Source: Chryseobacterium sp. MA9
GTDB taxonomy: Bacteria > Bacteroidota > Bacteroidia > Flavobacteriales > Weeksellaceae
Direction: 5' to 3'
NCBI RefSeq assembly: GCF_024399315.1
Contig: NZ_CP075170.1
Location: 2,790,001-2,854,000, forward strand
DNA: 64,000 nucleotides
Of the stretch, positions 37,685-46,712 are shown piece by piece; within the stretch, counting starts at the first letter, position 1; every line of letters starts with the position of its first letter. Position numbers and translations under genes: made by a program. Below the pieces are notes generated by a model, which ran no database searches, was not told where the DNA came from, and worked only from the letters and a program-made list of their open reading frames with translations.

Positions 37685-38776
37685 TTATTTCTTTTTCAGA
37701 AATTTATCCGTTAAACGCTTTGTTTCTTTAATATAAAATAATGGATCTTTCCCATAATCTTCATATTTGAAATCACCTGATTTTTTAGGGATGGCAGGCT
37801 CTATCTGGGTTCCTTCATGCCATTCATTGAATGATGTAATTCCAATAAAATCCGGATTTACTCTGATTGCGGCATCAAACATCTTTTCGTAATACTTTCC
37901 ATTGTCTCTGTTTTTGAAATTAGCTTCGTTCCATGGACGTATTCTTGTATCGGAATAACCTGGTCCTACGCAAGGAATAAAAATCAGATGGTGGTCTTTA
38001 GCATAGTTGGCCATGAAATCCCAATTAGCAGTTGTACTTCCATATACAAAACCTTCGCTGGCAAAATAGGTATAGAAACCGTCAAAGCCTGCTGAATCAA
38101 AAAATTTCGCATCATCTTTTTCAACCCAAAGTCCAATATAAAGCGCATCTAAATCTGTATTCCTGACTGTTTGTTCTCCGTTTTTGGATAATATTTCAGC
38201 CCATTCTTCTTTAGGAATTTTATAACTGTCATATACATAAAACAGAGGTTTTCCTTCTTTTTTATAGAAAGCATGATGATGGGAATAAGTTTTTATAAGA
38301 TAAGAAAGCTGTTCCTTTAATTCTGAAGTATTTTTATAAAACGGCTCAATGTGAAATGCAATTTTTAAATCAAAGCGATCAGCAATATCCAGATATTTCA
38401 TAAGACTTTTATCCGTGAATGAATCTTTTCCCAGCCAGCTTACAACCACCACTCCAACTCCGGATTCCTGAATCATTTTCATGTGTTTTTCAATGATCTT
38501 TACATCATTGGAGCTGTAATTTCCAAGTGAAGGATAAAAATTAGCCCCGATATCATCTCCACCTTTGTGGTGTCCCAGATTGTTCCATTTCGGATTACTC
38601 CAATGAGGAAGGATTTCATGGTTCCAATGCTGATAACTTCCATCTGTTGCAGGATTTCCGTACCATCCATAATAGAAGATCTGGACTTTATCTCTTGAGC
38701 TGCTCTGCTGAGCAAAGCTTTTCGAGAAAAATAATATAAACACCAATAATAACAGAAAACGGTTACAATAATTCAT
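37685..38776 (-). CDS. GH99-like glycosidase (endo-alpha-mannosidase family)
   Basis: A 363-residue protein with a signal peptide (cleavage after Ala22). Family features include FYYGWYGNP near the N-terminus, VVVSWLGKDS, and the late FNEWHEGTQIEPA, in which Glu318 and Glu321 match the two catalytic glutamates of GH99 (EWxEGTQIE). GH99 enzymes cut alpha-mannosides internally. There is no lipobox Cys and no T9SS domain, so a periplasmic location is likely. It is not part of a visible polysaccharide-utilisation locus; the substrate is inferred. Confidence 0.85.
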   Translation of the reverse strand: MNYCNRFLLLLVFILFFSKSFAQQSSSRDKVQIFYYGWYGNPATDGSYQHWNHEILPHWSNPKWNNLGHHKGGDDIGANFYPSLGNYSSNDVKIIEKHMKMIQESGVGVVVVSWLGKDSFTDKSLMKYLDIADRFDLKIAFHIEPFYKNTSELKEQLSYLIKTYSHHHAFYKKEGKPLFYVYDSYKIPKEEWAEILSKNGEQTVRNTDLDALYIGLWVEKDDAKFFDSAGFDGFYTYFASEGFVYGSTTANWDFMANYAKDHHLIFIPCVGPGYSDTRIRPWNEANFKNRDNGKYYEKMFDAAIRVNPDFIGITSFNEWHEGTQIEPAIPKKSGDFKYEDYGKDPLFYIKETKRLTDKFLKKK

Positions 38777-38816
38777 AGTTAAAAAGTAGATTAAATTCTC
38801 AAAAACCTCAGCAAGA

Positions 38817-39920
38817 TTATACTTTTAATATCACCTCAGCAGCATGGGCACTGGCTCCTTTTCCACCCAATTTTTCTCTCAGAAGGCTGTAGTCATTCAG
38901 AACCTGTGTTCTTTTGTCTCCTTCTATGATTTTATTAAGTTCTTCTACCAGGTTTTTAGTATTCAGATCATTTTGAATAAGTTCTTTCACCACTTCTCTG
39001 TCCATGATCAGGTTAACTAAAGAAATATAATTGATGTTTTTCACTAATCTTTTAGCAATGGCATAGGATATCTTGCTTCCACGATAGCAAACCACTTCAG
39101 GAATATTCAACAAGGCCGTTTCTAATGTAGCTGTTCCGGAAGTAACAAGAGCTGCTTTGGAACATCTTAACAAATCATATGTTTTATTGGATACAAAATG
39201 AACATTGTCATCCACATATTTCTGATAAAATTCTTTAGGAAGACTCGGTGCTCCGGCAATTACAAACTGGTAATTTTTAAAATATGGTCTTACTGAAAGC
39301 ATTATTTCAAGCATCTTTTCCACCTCCTGCTCTCTGGAACCCGGTAGCAACGCAATAATTTCTTTTTCGTTCAATCCATGCTCCGATTTGAAATTTTCAA
39401 TACTGATTTCCTGCAGATCTGAAATAGCATCCAGCAATGGATGACCTACAAAATGGGAATGAACTCCATGTTTTCTGTAAAAGTCTTCTTCAAAAGGAAG
39501 AATGACCATCATTTCATCCACGTATTTTTTGATAATCTCTACCCGGCCTTCTTTCCATGCCCACAGCTGTGGAGAAATATAATATACGACTTTGATCCCG
39601 AGTTCTTTGGCAAATCTGGCAATTCTCAGATTGAAACCAGGATAATCTACTAAAATCAAAACGTCAGGCCTGTTCTTCTGAATATCCTCTTTACAGAATT
39701 TTATATTATTCAGAATGGTTCTGAGATTCATCACCACTTCCAGAAACCCCATAAAAGCAAGGTCACGGTAATGTTTTACCAGTGTTCCGCCCTGAGCTTT
39801 CATCAGATCACCTCCCCAAAACCTGAACTCCGCATTCGGATCCTTTTGTTTTAGGGCTTTCATCAAGTTGCTTCCGTGCAAATCACCTGAAGCTTCTCCT
39901 GCAATAATATAATACTTCAT
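38817..39920 (-). CDS. lpxB: Lipid-A-disaccharide synthase
   Basis: A 367-residue GT19 glycosyltransferase joining UDP-diacylglucosamine with lipid X to form the lipid A disaccharide. The start at 39920 gives the standard N-terminus MKYYIIAGEASGDLHGS; an upstream Met adds eight residues and lies close to the promoter. Other family motifs are YPGFNLRIA, YYISPQLWAWKEGR, LLPGSREQEV and SGTATLE. It stands alone here and is divergent from the DUF2480 gene. Confidence 0.97.
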   Translation of the reverse strand: MKYYIIAGEASGDLHGSNLMKALKQKDPNAEFRFWGGDLMKAQGGTLVKHYRDLAFMGFLEVVMNLRTILNNIKFCKEDIQKNRPDVLILVDYPGFNLRIARFAKELGIKVVYYISPQLWAWKEGRVEIIKKYVDEMMVILPFEEDFYRKHGVHSHFVGHPLLDAISDLQEISIENFKSEHGLNEKEIIALLPGSREQEVEKMLEIMLSVRPYFKNYQFVIAGAPSLPKEFYQKYVDDNVHFVSNKTYDLLRCSKAALVTSGTATLETALLNIPEVVCYRGSKISYAIAKRLVKNINYISLVNLIMDREVVKELIQNDLNTKNLVEELNKIIEGDKRTQVLNDYSLLREKLGGKGASAHAAEVILKV

Positions 39921-39970
39921 TTCTATAGTAAGGATAGAGAACAAATTAAAATAGATATGATCTTAATTCG

Positions 39971-39988
39971 TAAATTTGTTCAAAGATA
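39971..39988. promoter_or_regulatory. Back-to-back -7 boxes for lpxB (-) and the DUF2480 gene (+)
   Basis: TAAATTTG (39971-39978, plus) lies 20 bp before the DUF2480 start, and TATCTTTG (39988-39981, minus) lies 60 bp before the lpxB start. The two boxes are 2 bp apart, so the -33 region of each promoter overlaps the start region of the other. Confidence 0.55.
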
Positions 39989-39998
39989 ATGATAAAAA

Positions 39999-40508
39999 AT
40001 GTCAGAAGAATTTGAAATCCGGAATAAAGTTGCCGAAAGCGGCCTTATCAATTTTGATCTATCCACTTTACTTCCAAAGGGAGAAAGAAAGGGAATTGAC
40101 CTGAAAGATTTTCTTTTTCAGGAAATGATCCTGAAAGAAAAAGATTTTCGTGAAAAGGTAGAAGCTATAGATACTGAACTATACAAAGACTCATACATAT
40201 ATATTTACAATTCTGTAGATACTATTATCCCGCTTTGGGCTTATTTTGTATTAACTGCAAAACTTACTGATGTTGCCAAAAAAATAGTCTTCGGAAGCCG
40301 TGAGGATCTTGATGTTATTTTAATGCACAACGCCATTCAGACTCATGATTTTGAGGAAATGAGAGGCAAAAGAGTTCTGGTAAAAGGCTGTTCAGATAAA
40401 GATATTCCTGAAAATGCTTATATAGAACTGGTAGAACAGTTAAAACCAATTGTAAAATCTCTGATGTTTGGAGAAGCCTGTTCTAATGTGCCGATCATAA
40501 AGAACTAA
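39999..40508 (+). CDS. DUF2480-family protein
   Basis: A 169-residue cytoplasmic protein. The phrase GERKGIDLKDFLFQ near the N-terminus, the central IIPLWAYFVLTAKL and the C-terminal LVKGCSDKDIPENAYIE match the Bacteroidota DUF2480 family as I recall it. It is divergent from lpxB and 1 bp before a membrane protein gene. Function unknown. Confidence 0.75.
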   Translation: MSEEFEIRNKVAESGLINFDLSTLLPKGERKGIDLKDFLFQEMILKEKDFREKVEAIDTELYKDSYIYIYNSVDTIIPLWAYFVLTAKLTDVAKKIVFGSREDLDVILMHNAIQTHDFEEMRGKRVLVKGCSDKDIPENAYIELVEQLKPIVKSLMFGEACSNVPIIKN

Positions 40509-40509
40509 T

Positions 40510-41769
40510 ATGAACAAATATTTATCAGCCTTATTTTTGTTTATTATTTTTCTTGGTATCTACTATTTCGGAAGTTTTTCAAAAATTCCTTTTGCCGACT
40601 GTGTAGGATTTGTATTGAGTGCAGAAAAAGGGATATGGGAAACTACTGCTTCAGCAACAAGTCACTTTTTATATATTAACACTGTTATCTTCATTAAAAA
40701 TCTGGCAGGTATTAATGCTATTGAAGCAAGCCGCTTTCTGGTTGTTTCTTCAGGAGCAGCAACAGTTTCTGTTATTTATCTTACGGTAAAAAGCATTTCA
40801 AAAACAGAATGGGCATCACTTGTAGCTGCTTTTGTTTTCGGTTTCAGTTTTTCGTTTTGGAGAAATGCAGAGATTGTAGAAGTATATACTTATAACTCTC
40901 TTTGGGTAAGCCTTTTTTTCTTTTCAGTTATAAAAAGCTTTATTGAAAAGAAAAGAATTTACATATTGTTAAGCAGTCTGTTTTTAGGAATCAGTTTATG
41001 GGTTCATATTCAAAACATACTGCTAATACCTTCTTTATTAATCTTCTTATTTTATTTTAGAAATGAAAAGAAATATGCAGTGGCTTCACTATTGATTTTC
41101 ACAGCATTATTTAGCTCTTTATTTATTCTGAATATTTCCCAGGGACTCCCCTTCAAATCACCATATAGTTCTGATCAGGGAACATGGGTGGAAGATTCTT
41201 TGAAAAAAAGTACCATTCAGTATGTGAAAGATTTTTTCCAATCTTTTGCATATCTTATTTATAATTTCAATTTATTTACATTTTTCGGAGTCACAGGTAT
41301 TCTGCTTTTATACAAGACTAATCGAAAAATGTTTTTTGTTTTTGCTACCGGAGCAGTATGTGTATATGGATTTTCCACGTTTTATGCTGTATCCGATAAT
41401 TATGTGTTCTTTTTACCTTTCAATATTATTTTTGCGCTATCCATCGGGTATGGTCTTTCTTCAGCAAAGTATGCCCGTTTAAAAAAATTCTCCTGGGTAT
41501 GCCTGTTGATTCCTGTGGGCTACCTCCTCTTTTATAAAGTTGTATTCTTAACAGAGAAAGGGAAAGAATTTCACGCATTTAAGGAGTACAAAGGCGGTCT
41601 GGATTATTATGCTCTTCCATGGATGAATAATAATGCAGGTATTCTGGAGTTCACCATTGATAAAAAGCAAGCACCCGAACCTATCGACTGGATGACAATA
41701 AGTGCTTTAGAATACATAAAGGTGCTAAAAAGCAAAGGTTATACAGAAGAACAGATCAGAAAACTTTAA
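40510..41769 (+). CDS. DUF2723-like polytopic membrane protein (GT-C fold candidate)
   Basis: A 419-residue membrane protein with about nine to ten hydrophobic helices. The first-loop phrase DCVGFVLSAE, the later SFSFWRNAEIVEVYTYNSL and the following LGISLWVHIQN resemble DUF2723/protein O-mannosyltransferase-like proteins with the GT-C fold. Typical DUF2723 proteins of Bacteroidota are two to three times longer; here only the membrane part plus a short tail is present. The gene directly follows the DUF2480 gene, so they are coexpressed. Confidence 0.7.
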   Translation: MNKYLSALFLFIIFLGIYYFGSFSKIPFADCVGFVLSAEKGIWETTASATSHFLYINTVIFIKNLAGINAIEASRFLVVSSGAATVSVIYLTVKSISKTEWASLVAAFVFGFSFSFWRNAEIVEVYTYNSLWVSLFFFSVIKSFIEKKRIYILLSSLFLGISLWVHIQNILLIPSLLIFLFYFRNEKKYAVASLLIFTALFSSLFILNISQGLPFKSPYSSDQGTWVEDSLKKSTIQYVKDFFQSFAYLIYNFNLFTFFGVTGILLLYKTNRKMFFVFATGAVCVYGFSTFYAVSDNYVFFLPFNIIFALSIGYGLSSAKYARLKKFSWVCLLIPVGYLLFYKVVFLTEKGKEFHAFKEYKGGLDYYALPWMNNNAGILEFTIDKKQAPEPIDWMTISALEYIKVLKSKGYTEEQIRKL

Positions 41770-41849
41770 CAATAATTATGAAAGGCGGTCATTTTATAAG
41801 GCATATTTTTTGATAACTTTGATTCACTTAATACTAACAAACACAAAAA

Positions 41850-42509
41850 ATGAGTTTAATTGACCTACTTACAGGGAACACAGGCAACCAGGTTGCTGAA
41901 CAGGCTGAAAACAAATTCGGAATCAGCAAAAACCAGGTAATTGCCCTATTGGCTGTAGCTACCCCTCTCATTATTTCTTATCTCAGAAATAAATCTCAGG
42001 ACGCTAAAGAAGCAGAAGCTTTAAATAATGCTCTAGATAAAGACCATAACGGAAGTATTTTAAATGACGCTTCTCAGATTGAAGCAAGACAGGCTGAAGG
42101 CGGATCTATTCTTGATCATATCTTTGGGGGACAAAAAAGTACTGTTGAAAACCAGCTGTCACAAAACACAGGTATTTCAATTGACAAAATTGGTCCTATC
42201 CTTGCGATGCTGGCACCTGTAGTAATGGGATACATCGGACAGCAGAAACAACAGAGTAATGTAGGCGCAGGAGGTCTGGGAGATCTTTTAGGAGGAATTC
42301 TTGGAAATGCATCCAACCAGGCTCAGGCACAGCAGTCTAATCCTCTAAATGACATTCTTGGAAGTGTTTTAGGAGGAGGTACACAATCTCAATCATCAGG
42401 AAATCCATTGAATGATATACTTGGAAGTGTATTAGGCGGTGGTGGAAACCAACAACAAGGCGGAGGCGGCTTAGGCAGCATCCTTGGTAATATTCTTGGA
42501 GGTAAATAA
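41850..42509 (+). CDS. DUF937-family protein with C-terminal repeats
   Basis: A 219-residue protein. The first 130 residues are helical and match the DUF937 pattern (LLTGNTGNQVAEQ, ISIDKIGPILAMLAPVVMG). The tail is low-complexity: a 21-residue unit beginning NPLNDILGSVLGGG occurs twice, followed by a partial third copy. No signal peptide is present. Function unknown; the repeated Gly/Gln-rich tail may aggregate or assemble. Confidence 0.8.
   Translation: MSLIDLLTGNTGNQVAEQAENKFGISKNQVIALLAVATPLIISYLRNKSQDAKEAEALNNALDKDHNGSILNDASQIEARQAEGGSILDHIFGGQKSTVENQLSQNTGISIDKIGPILAMLAPVVMGYIGQQKQQSNVGAGGLGDLLGGILGNASNQAQAQQSNPLNDILGSVLGGGTQSQSSGNPLNDILGSVLGGGGNQQQGGGGLGSILGNILGGK
42339..42464 (+). repeat. 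63-bp tandem repeat inside the DUF937 gene
   Basis: Two in-frame 63-bp units (42339-42401 and 42402-42464) encode near-identical 21-residue segments; a third diverged unit follows. Silent differences between them show they are not a very recent duplication. Confidence 0.8.
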
Positions 42510-42526
42510 TTAATTTAATTTTCATA

Positions 42527-42561
42527 AAAAAAGACCGGAGAGATGATCTTCGGTCTTTTTT
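42527..42561. terminator. Terminator between convergent DUF937 and thx genes
   Basis: AAAAAAGACCG pairs with CGGTCTTTTTT; it lies 18 bp after the DUF937 stop and just after the thx stop on the other strand. Confidence 0.85.
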
Positions 42562-42568
42562 ATTTGGA

Positions 42569-42688
42569 TTACTTTTTAGATTTTTCTTCAGAAGCAGCAA
42601 AAGATTTTGAGGCTTTTTTTGGTCTTCTTTTACCATAACTTCCGGAATTGATTTTTCCTCTTCTTGATTTTTTGTCTCCTTTTCCCAT
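42569..42688 (-). CDS. 30S ribosomal protein Thx
   Basis: A 39-residue, highly basic protein starting MGKGDKKSRRGKI and containing SGSYGKRRPKK, the hallmark of the small ribosomal protein Thx (bTHX), which binds at the head of the 30S subunit. The remaining tail is Ser/Ala/Lys rich. The stop is at 42569 and the start at 42688. It is easily missed because of its size. It shares a bidirectional terminator with the DUF937 gene. Confidence 0.9.
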   Translation of the reverse strand: MGKGDKKSRRGKINSGSYGKRRPKKASKSFAASEEKSKK

Positions 42689-42902
42689 AGTAATTATGTA
42701 TTTGTTAATCACGAATTTAAAAAATACAACTCTAAATTCCAACTGATGAAGCTGTTAAAATTTTATAAATTAAGAAAGGAAGCTGGGAGTTACTACCAGG
42801 TTATTATTTTCGGCTTTCTATTATTAAAACAATTATCCCTTCTTCCTATTGTTGATAAAAACAACTTTAGATATTCCAGGCTACGTCCATCATCCAGTCT
42901 TT
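42689..42902. other. Spacer between thx and the MATE gene
   Basis: About 210 bp without a credible gene. It contains the phrase GGAAGCTGGGAGTTACT and a run of degraded-looking sequence that may be part of a dispersed intergenic repeat; this cannot be confirmed without other genome sequence. Confidence 0.3.
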
Positions 42903-44297
42903 TTAAACTTTTATCGTTTTCCATTTTCCTTTTTTGAATAAGATAAAAGCAACTATTGTAATCAATGTTTCTGCAGCAGGAATTGAAATAAAAACTCCTT
43001 TTGGGCCCATGTCAAGATATTTTGACAGAAAATACGCCAGAGGAATCTGAAACAGCCAGAATCCAAAAAGATTAACCCAGGTAGGAGTCCATGTATCTCC
43101 GGCCCCGTTGAATGCATTAATCATGACCATCCCGATTCCGTAAAAAATAAACCCTGTACTCATAATCTGAAGAGCATTTTTCGCAAAATCTTTAATAGCC
43201 GTTTCCTGAGTGAAAAAACCAACTAAAAAATTTCCCATAAAAATAAATACCAGACTTACGATCAACATAAAGATGACATTATATTTCACGGTTTTCATTA
43301 CCGACTGTTCTGCTCTCAACATTTCATTTGCCCCCATATTCTGCCCTACCAGCGTAGATGCTGCATTGCTTAGTCCCCAGGCCGGAAGCATAAAGAACAT
43401 CATCAGTCTTAAGGCTGTCTGGTAACCGGCTGATGCATTTTCGCCTCCTGTGGTCGCTACTAATTCTGCGAGGAAAATCCAGCTGCATGAAGCGATAACA
43501 AACTGAAAGATCCCCGGGGTTGCAATCTTTATAATGGATTTGATTAATTCATAATTGGGTTTAAAATAAGGAATCTTTATTCGGATTTGGGTATCAGCCA
43601 CTAAAAGATGGTACAACTGATAGATCACCCCAATACTTCGCCCTATTGTTGTTGCCAAAGCCGCCCCTGTTAATCCCAAAGCAGGAACAGGTCCTAAGCC
43701 CTTTATCAAAATTGGGCAGAGGATAATATTGGCAATATTGGCAATCCACAAACTTTTCATCGCAATCATCGCATTTCCTGCTCCTCTGAAGATCCCGTTA
43801 ATTAAAAATAAAAGCATAATGATAGTACTGCTGCTCATCATAATCCTGGTAAAATTTTTCCCATAAGCTGCTGCTTCAGGCTTTGAACCCATCAGGATCA
43901 GGATTTCCTCAGCATAAATAACTCCCAGTAAACTTAAAACAAAAGTAATAACAAATGAAACCAATAATACCTGTGCAGCACTCCTGGAAGCCTGCTCCGG
44001 ATTTTTCTCCCCGATTCGTCTCGCCACCAAAGCTGTTGCCGCCATACTCATACCGATCGCAATAGAATACATCACCGAAAGCACAGATTCGGTAAGCCCT
44101 ACAGTCTGAATAGCAAAACCACTTTCTTTCAGATGTCCGACAAAATACAGATCAACAAGGGCAAATACAGATTCCATAGCCATTTCCAGCATCATTGGAA
44201 TAGCTAAAAGCAATACAGCACTTCTGATATTCACCTTCGTAAAGTCTGTTTCTTCGCCGCTGAACGCTTTTTTCAAAAAGTCAACATATTTTGTCAT
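42903..44297 (-). CDS. MATE-family efflux transporter
   Basis: A 464-residue membrane protein with twelve predicted helices in two similar halves. The phrases LAIPMMLEMAMESVFALVDLYFVG at the start of the first half and TPGIFQFVIASCSWIFLAE at the start of the second are typical of MATE (NorM/DinF-like) cation-coupled drug exporters. It is a single gene with its own promoter. The substrate cannot be deduced. Confidence 0.93.
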   Translation of the reverse strand: MTKYVDFLKKAFSGEETDFTKVNIRSAVLLLAIPMMLEMAMESVFALVDLYFVGHLKESGFAIQTVGLTESVLSVMYSIAIGMSMAATALVARRIGEKNPEQASRSAAQVLLVSFVITFVLSLLGVIYAEEILILMGSKPEAAAYGKNFTRIMMSSSTIIMLLFLINGIFRGAGNAMIAMKSLWIANIANIILCPILIKGLGPVPALGLTGAALATTIGRSIGVIYQLYHLLVADTQIRIKIPYFKPNYELIKSIIKIATPGIFQFVIASCSWIFLAELVATTGGENASAGYQTALRLMMFFMLPAWGLSNAASTLVGQNMGANEMLRAEQSVMKTVKYNVIFMLIVSLVFIFMGNFLVGFFTQETAIKDFAKNALQIMSTGFIFYGIGMVMINAFNGAGDTWTPTWVNLFGFWLFQIPLAYFLSKYLDMGPKGVFISIPAAETLITIVAFILFKKGKWKTIKV

Positions 44298-44323
44298 TTC
44301 GTAATCAATAATTTATATAATCC

Positions 44324-44331
44324 CAAAAATA
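44324..44331 (-). promoter_or_regulatory. -7 box (TATTTTTG) for the MATE gene
   Basis: TAnnTTTG match on the minus strand, 26 bp before the start codon. Confidence 0.5.
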
Positions 44332-44379
44332 CAAATCCAATTATTAGAAAAACTTAGCAATTGGTAATAAAATTTAATT

Positions 44380-44387
44380 TAGATTTG
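44380..44387 (+). promoter_or_regulatory. -7 box (TAGATTTG) for the ankyrin-like gene
   Basis: TAnnTTTG match 23 bp before the start at 44411. Confidence 0.5.
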
Positions 44388-44410
44388 TATATTCTTAAAA
44401 AATTATTCTT

Positions 44411-44773
44411 ATGAAAAAAATAATCTCTACTACCTTTCTATTTGGAATGTTACTGTCTGGCAGCATATTATCTGCCCAGAAAATGACTCAGGAAAAGATG
44501 AAAGCCATCTATTCTGATGATGTGGCAACATTTAAAAAACAGTTTGCCCCGGGAGATTACAACAAATGTTTCCTAGTTGGAAATATAGCTTATTCACCCC
44601 TTGGTTTCAGTGTAATGTCTGATAGAAAAAATATTATACATTTCCTTTTGGACAACAAGGCCAATGTTAATAAAAAATGTCAGAACAAAACACCCCTTGA
44701 AGTAGCTGATGATACAAAAGGTACTGAAGAAATAAAGAAAATTTTGATAGAAAAAGGTGGTAATAGAGATTAA
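44411..44773 (+). CDS. Small exported ankyrin-repeat-like protein
   Basis: A 120-residue protein with a signal peptide (cleavage near Ser21-Ala22). The mature part contains about one and a half ankyrin-like units: SPLGFSVMSDRKNIIHFLLDNKANVNKKCQNKTPLEVA. Such short exported ankyrin proteins are usually involved in protein contacts. No partner is apparent. Confidence 0.75.
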   Translation: MKKIISTTFLFGMLLSGSILSAQKMTQEKMKAIYSDDVATFKKQFAPGDYNKCFLVGNIAYSPLGFSVMSDRKNIIHFLLDNKANVNKKCQNKTPLEVADDTKGTEEIKKILIEKGGNRD

Positions 44774-44795
44774 AAAAACCTAAAAACAATATATG

Positions 44796-44820
44796 AAACT
44801 TCCGAAAGGAAGTTTTTTTT
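44796..44820 (+). terminator. Terminator after the ankyrin-like gene
   Basis: AAACTTCC and GGAAGTTT form an 8-bp stem with loop GAAA, followed by T-residues. Confidence 0.85.
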
Positions 44821-44843
44821 ATTTATAAAACCTGCAAAAATCT

Positions 44844-44851
44844 TATCTTTG
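44844..44851 (+). promoter_or_regulatory. aspS -7 box (TATCTTTG)
   Basis: TAnnTTTG match 60 bp before the aspS ATG, giving a leader of about 55 nt that contains the hairpin at 44866-44885. Confidence 0.55.
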
Positions 44852-44865
44852 CCAACGAAAAATTC

Positions 44866-44885
44866 AAGGTTCGGAATTGAACCTT
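44866..44885 (+). repeat. Inverted repeat in the aspS leader
   Basis: AAGGTTC, six bases, GAACCTT: a 7-bp perfect stem in the aspS 5' leader. It belongs to the AAGGTT/AACCTT repeat family seen around ruvB. Confidence 0.5.
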
Positions 44886-44911
44886 AAACATTGAACTTTA
44901 AACAAATAATT

Positions 44912-46666
44912 ATGTTTCGATCACACACCAACGGAGAGCTATCTCTGAAAAATCTGAATGAAGAAGTTACACTATCAGGATGGGTACAGACTATCCGTGA
45001 TAAAGGATTTATGATTTGGGTAGATCTTCGAGATCGTTACGGAATTACCCAGCTGGTTTTTGACCAGGAGCGTTCTTCTGCACAACTAATGGAAGAAGCT
45101 AAAAAACTGGGCCGTGAATTTGTGATTCAGGCTACCGGAAGAGTTATTGAGAGAGTGAGCAAAAACCCTAATATTCCAACAGGGGAAATTGAAATTCTGG
45201 TAGAAAAGCTGACTATTCTGAACGATTCTCAGCTTCCTCCTTTCACCATTGAGGATGAAACAGACGGCGGTGAGGAATTAAGAATGAAATACCGCTACCT
45301 GGATATCAGAAGAAATCCGGTAAAAGATAAATTGATCTTCCGTCATAAAATGGCACAGAAAGTAAGGAATTATTTATCTGAAGAAGGTTTCATTGAAGTG
45401 GAAACACCTGTTTTGATCAAGTCTACTCCGGAAGGGGCAAGAGACTTTGTTGTACCAAGCAGAATGAATCCGGGGCAGTTTTATGCATTGCCGCAGTCTC
45501 CACAGACTTTCAAACAGCTCTTGATGGTAGGTGGAATGGATAAATATTTCCAGATTGTAAAATGTTTCCGTGATGAGGATTTAAGAGCTGACAGACAGCC
45601 GGAGTTTACACAGATCGACTGTGAAATGGCTTTCGTAGAGCAGGAAGATGTCATGAATGTATTCGAAGGAATGACTAAAACTCTTTTAAAAGATATTACA
45701 GGTCAGGAATTCGGAGATTTCCCAAGAATGACTTTCGCAGATGCGATGAGAAAATATGGAAATGACAAACCGGATATTCGTTTCGGAATGGAGTTCGTAG
45801 AACTGAATGAACTGGTAAAAGGAAAAGACTTTAAGATATTTGATGATGCAGAATTGGTTGTCGGAATCAATGTAGAAGGTTGTGCAGACTATACAAGAAA
45901 GCAGATTGACGAGCTTGTTGATTGGGTAAAACGTCCTCAGGTTGGAGCTTCAGGGATGGTTTGGGCTAAATTCCAGAATGATGGAGTGAAGACCTCATCG
46001 GTAAACAAATTCTACAATGAAGAAGACCTGACAAAGATCATCGAAAAATTCGGAGCAAAAGAAGGAGACTTAATGTTGATTCTTTCCGGAAACGAAAACA
46101 AAGTAAGAGCTCAGCTTTCTGCTTTAAGAATGGAACTTGGAAACCGTTTGGGATTGAGAAAAGGAAATGAGTTTGCACCACTTTGGGTAGTTGACTTCCC
46201 TCTATTGGAATGGGATGAAGACTCTGAAAGATTCCATGCAATGCACCACCCTTTCACATCTCCAAAACCGGAAGATATCCACTTATTGGAAACAGATCCA
46301 GGAAAAGCGAGAGCCAACGCTTATGATATGGTTCTGAACGGAAACGAAATCGGAGGTGGCTCTATCAGAATTTTTGATAGAGATCTTCAGTCTAAAATGT
46401 TTGATTTATTAGGATTTACCAGAGAAGAGGCAGAAGCTCAGTTTGGATTCCTGATGAATGCATTCAAATACGGGGCTCCGCCACATGGAGGTCTGGCATT
46501 TGGATTTGACCGTTTGGTAGCTATTCTTGATGGAAACGAAGTCATCAGAGATTATATCGCATTCCCTAAGAACAACTCAGGACGAGATGTAATGATCGAC
46601 GCGCCTGCTTCTATTGCGGATGCACAGCTCGATGAATTGGAATTACAATTGAATTTAAAAGCATAA
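44912..46666 (+). CDS. aspS: Aspartate-tRNA ligase
   Basis: A 584-residue class II aminoacyl-tRNA synthetase. The start is placed at the ATG at 44912 ([10 protein letters not shown]); seven further upstream in-frame residues would begin with TTG. An N-terminal OB-fold anticodon domain (about 1-110) is followed by the class II catalytic core with [24 protein letters not shown] (motif 2), the bacterial insertion domain, and [11 protein letters not shown] (motif 3). Whether it charges only tRNA-Asp or also tRNA-Asn is not settled. Confidence 0.98.
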   Translation: MFRSHTNGELSLKNLNEEVTLSGWVQTIRDKGFMIWVDLRDRYGITQLVFDQERSSAQLMEEAKKLGREFVIQATGRVIERVSKNPNIPTGEIEILVEKLTILNDSQLPPFTIEDETDGGEELRMKYRYLDIRRNPVKDKLIFRHKMAQKVRNYLSEEGFIEVETPVLIKSTPEGARDFVVPSRMNPGQFYALPQSPQTFKQLLMVGGMDKYFQIVKCFRDEDLRADRQPEFTQIDCEMAFVEQEDVMNVFEGMTKTLLKDITGQEFGDFPRMTFADAMRKYGNDKPDIRFGMEFVELNELVKGKDFKIFDDAELVVGINVEGCADYTRKQIDELVDWVKRPQVGASGMVWAKFQNDGVKTSSVNKFYNEEDLTKIIEKFGAKEGDLMLILSGNENKVRAQLSALRMELGNRLGLRKGNEFAPLWVVDFPLLEWDEDSERFHAMHHPFTSPKPEDIHLLETDPGKARANAYDMVLNGNEIGGGSIRIFDRDLQSKMFDLLGFTREEAEAQFGFLMNAFKYGAPPHGGLAFGFDRLVAILDGNEVIRDYIAFPKNNSGRDVMIDAPASIADAQLDELELQLNLKA

Positions 46667-46672
46667 ATTTAG

Positions 46673-46700
46673 AAGCGGGGTATTTGCCCCGCTTTTTTTT
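46673..46700 (+). terminator. aspS terminator
   Basis: AAGCGGGG pairs with CCCCGCTT around TATTTG, followed by eight T. Confidence 0.9.
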
Positions 46701-46712
46701 AACACAAATATT

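Noticed and set aside
42746..42937. Plus-strand ORF of 63 codons between thx and the MATE gene
   Set aside because: It overlaps the MATE stop, has low-complexity composition and looks like intergenic repeat sequence.
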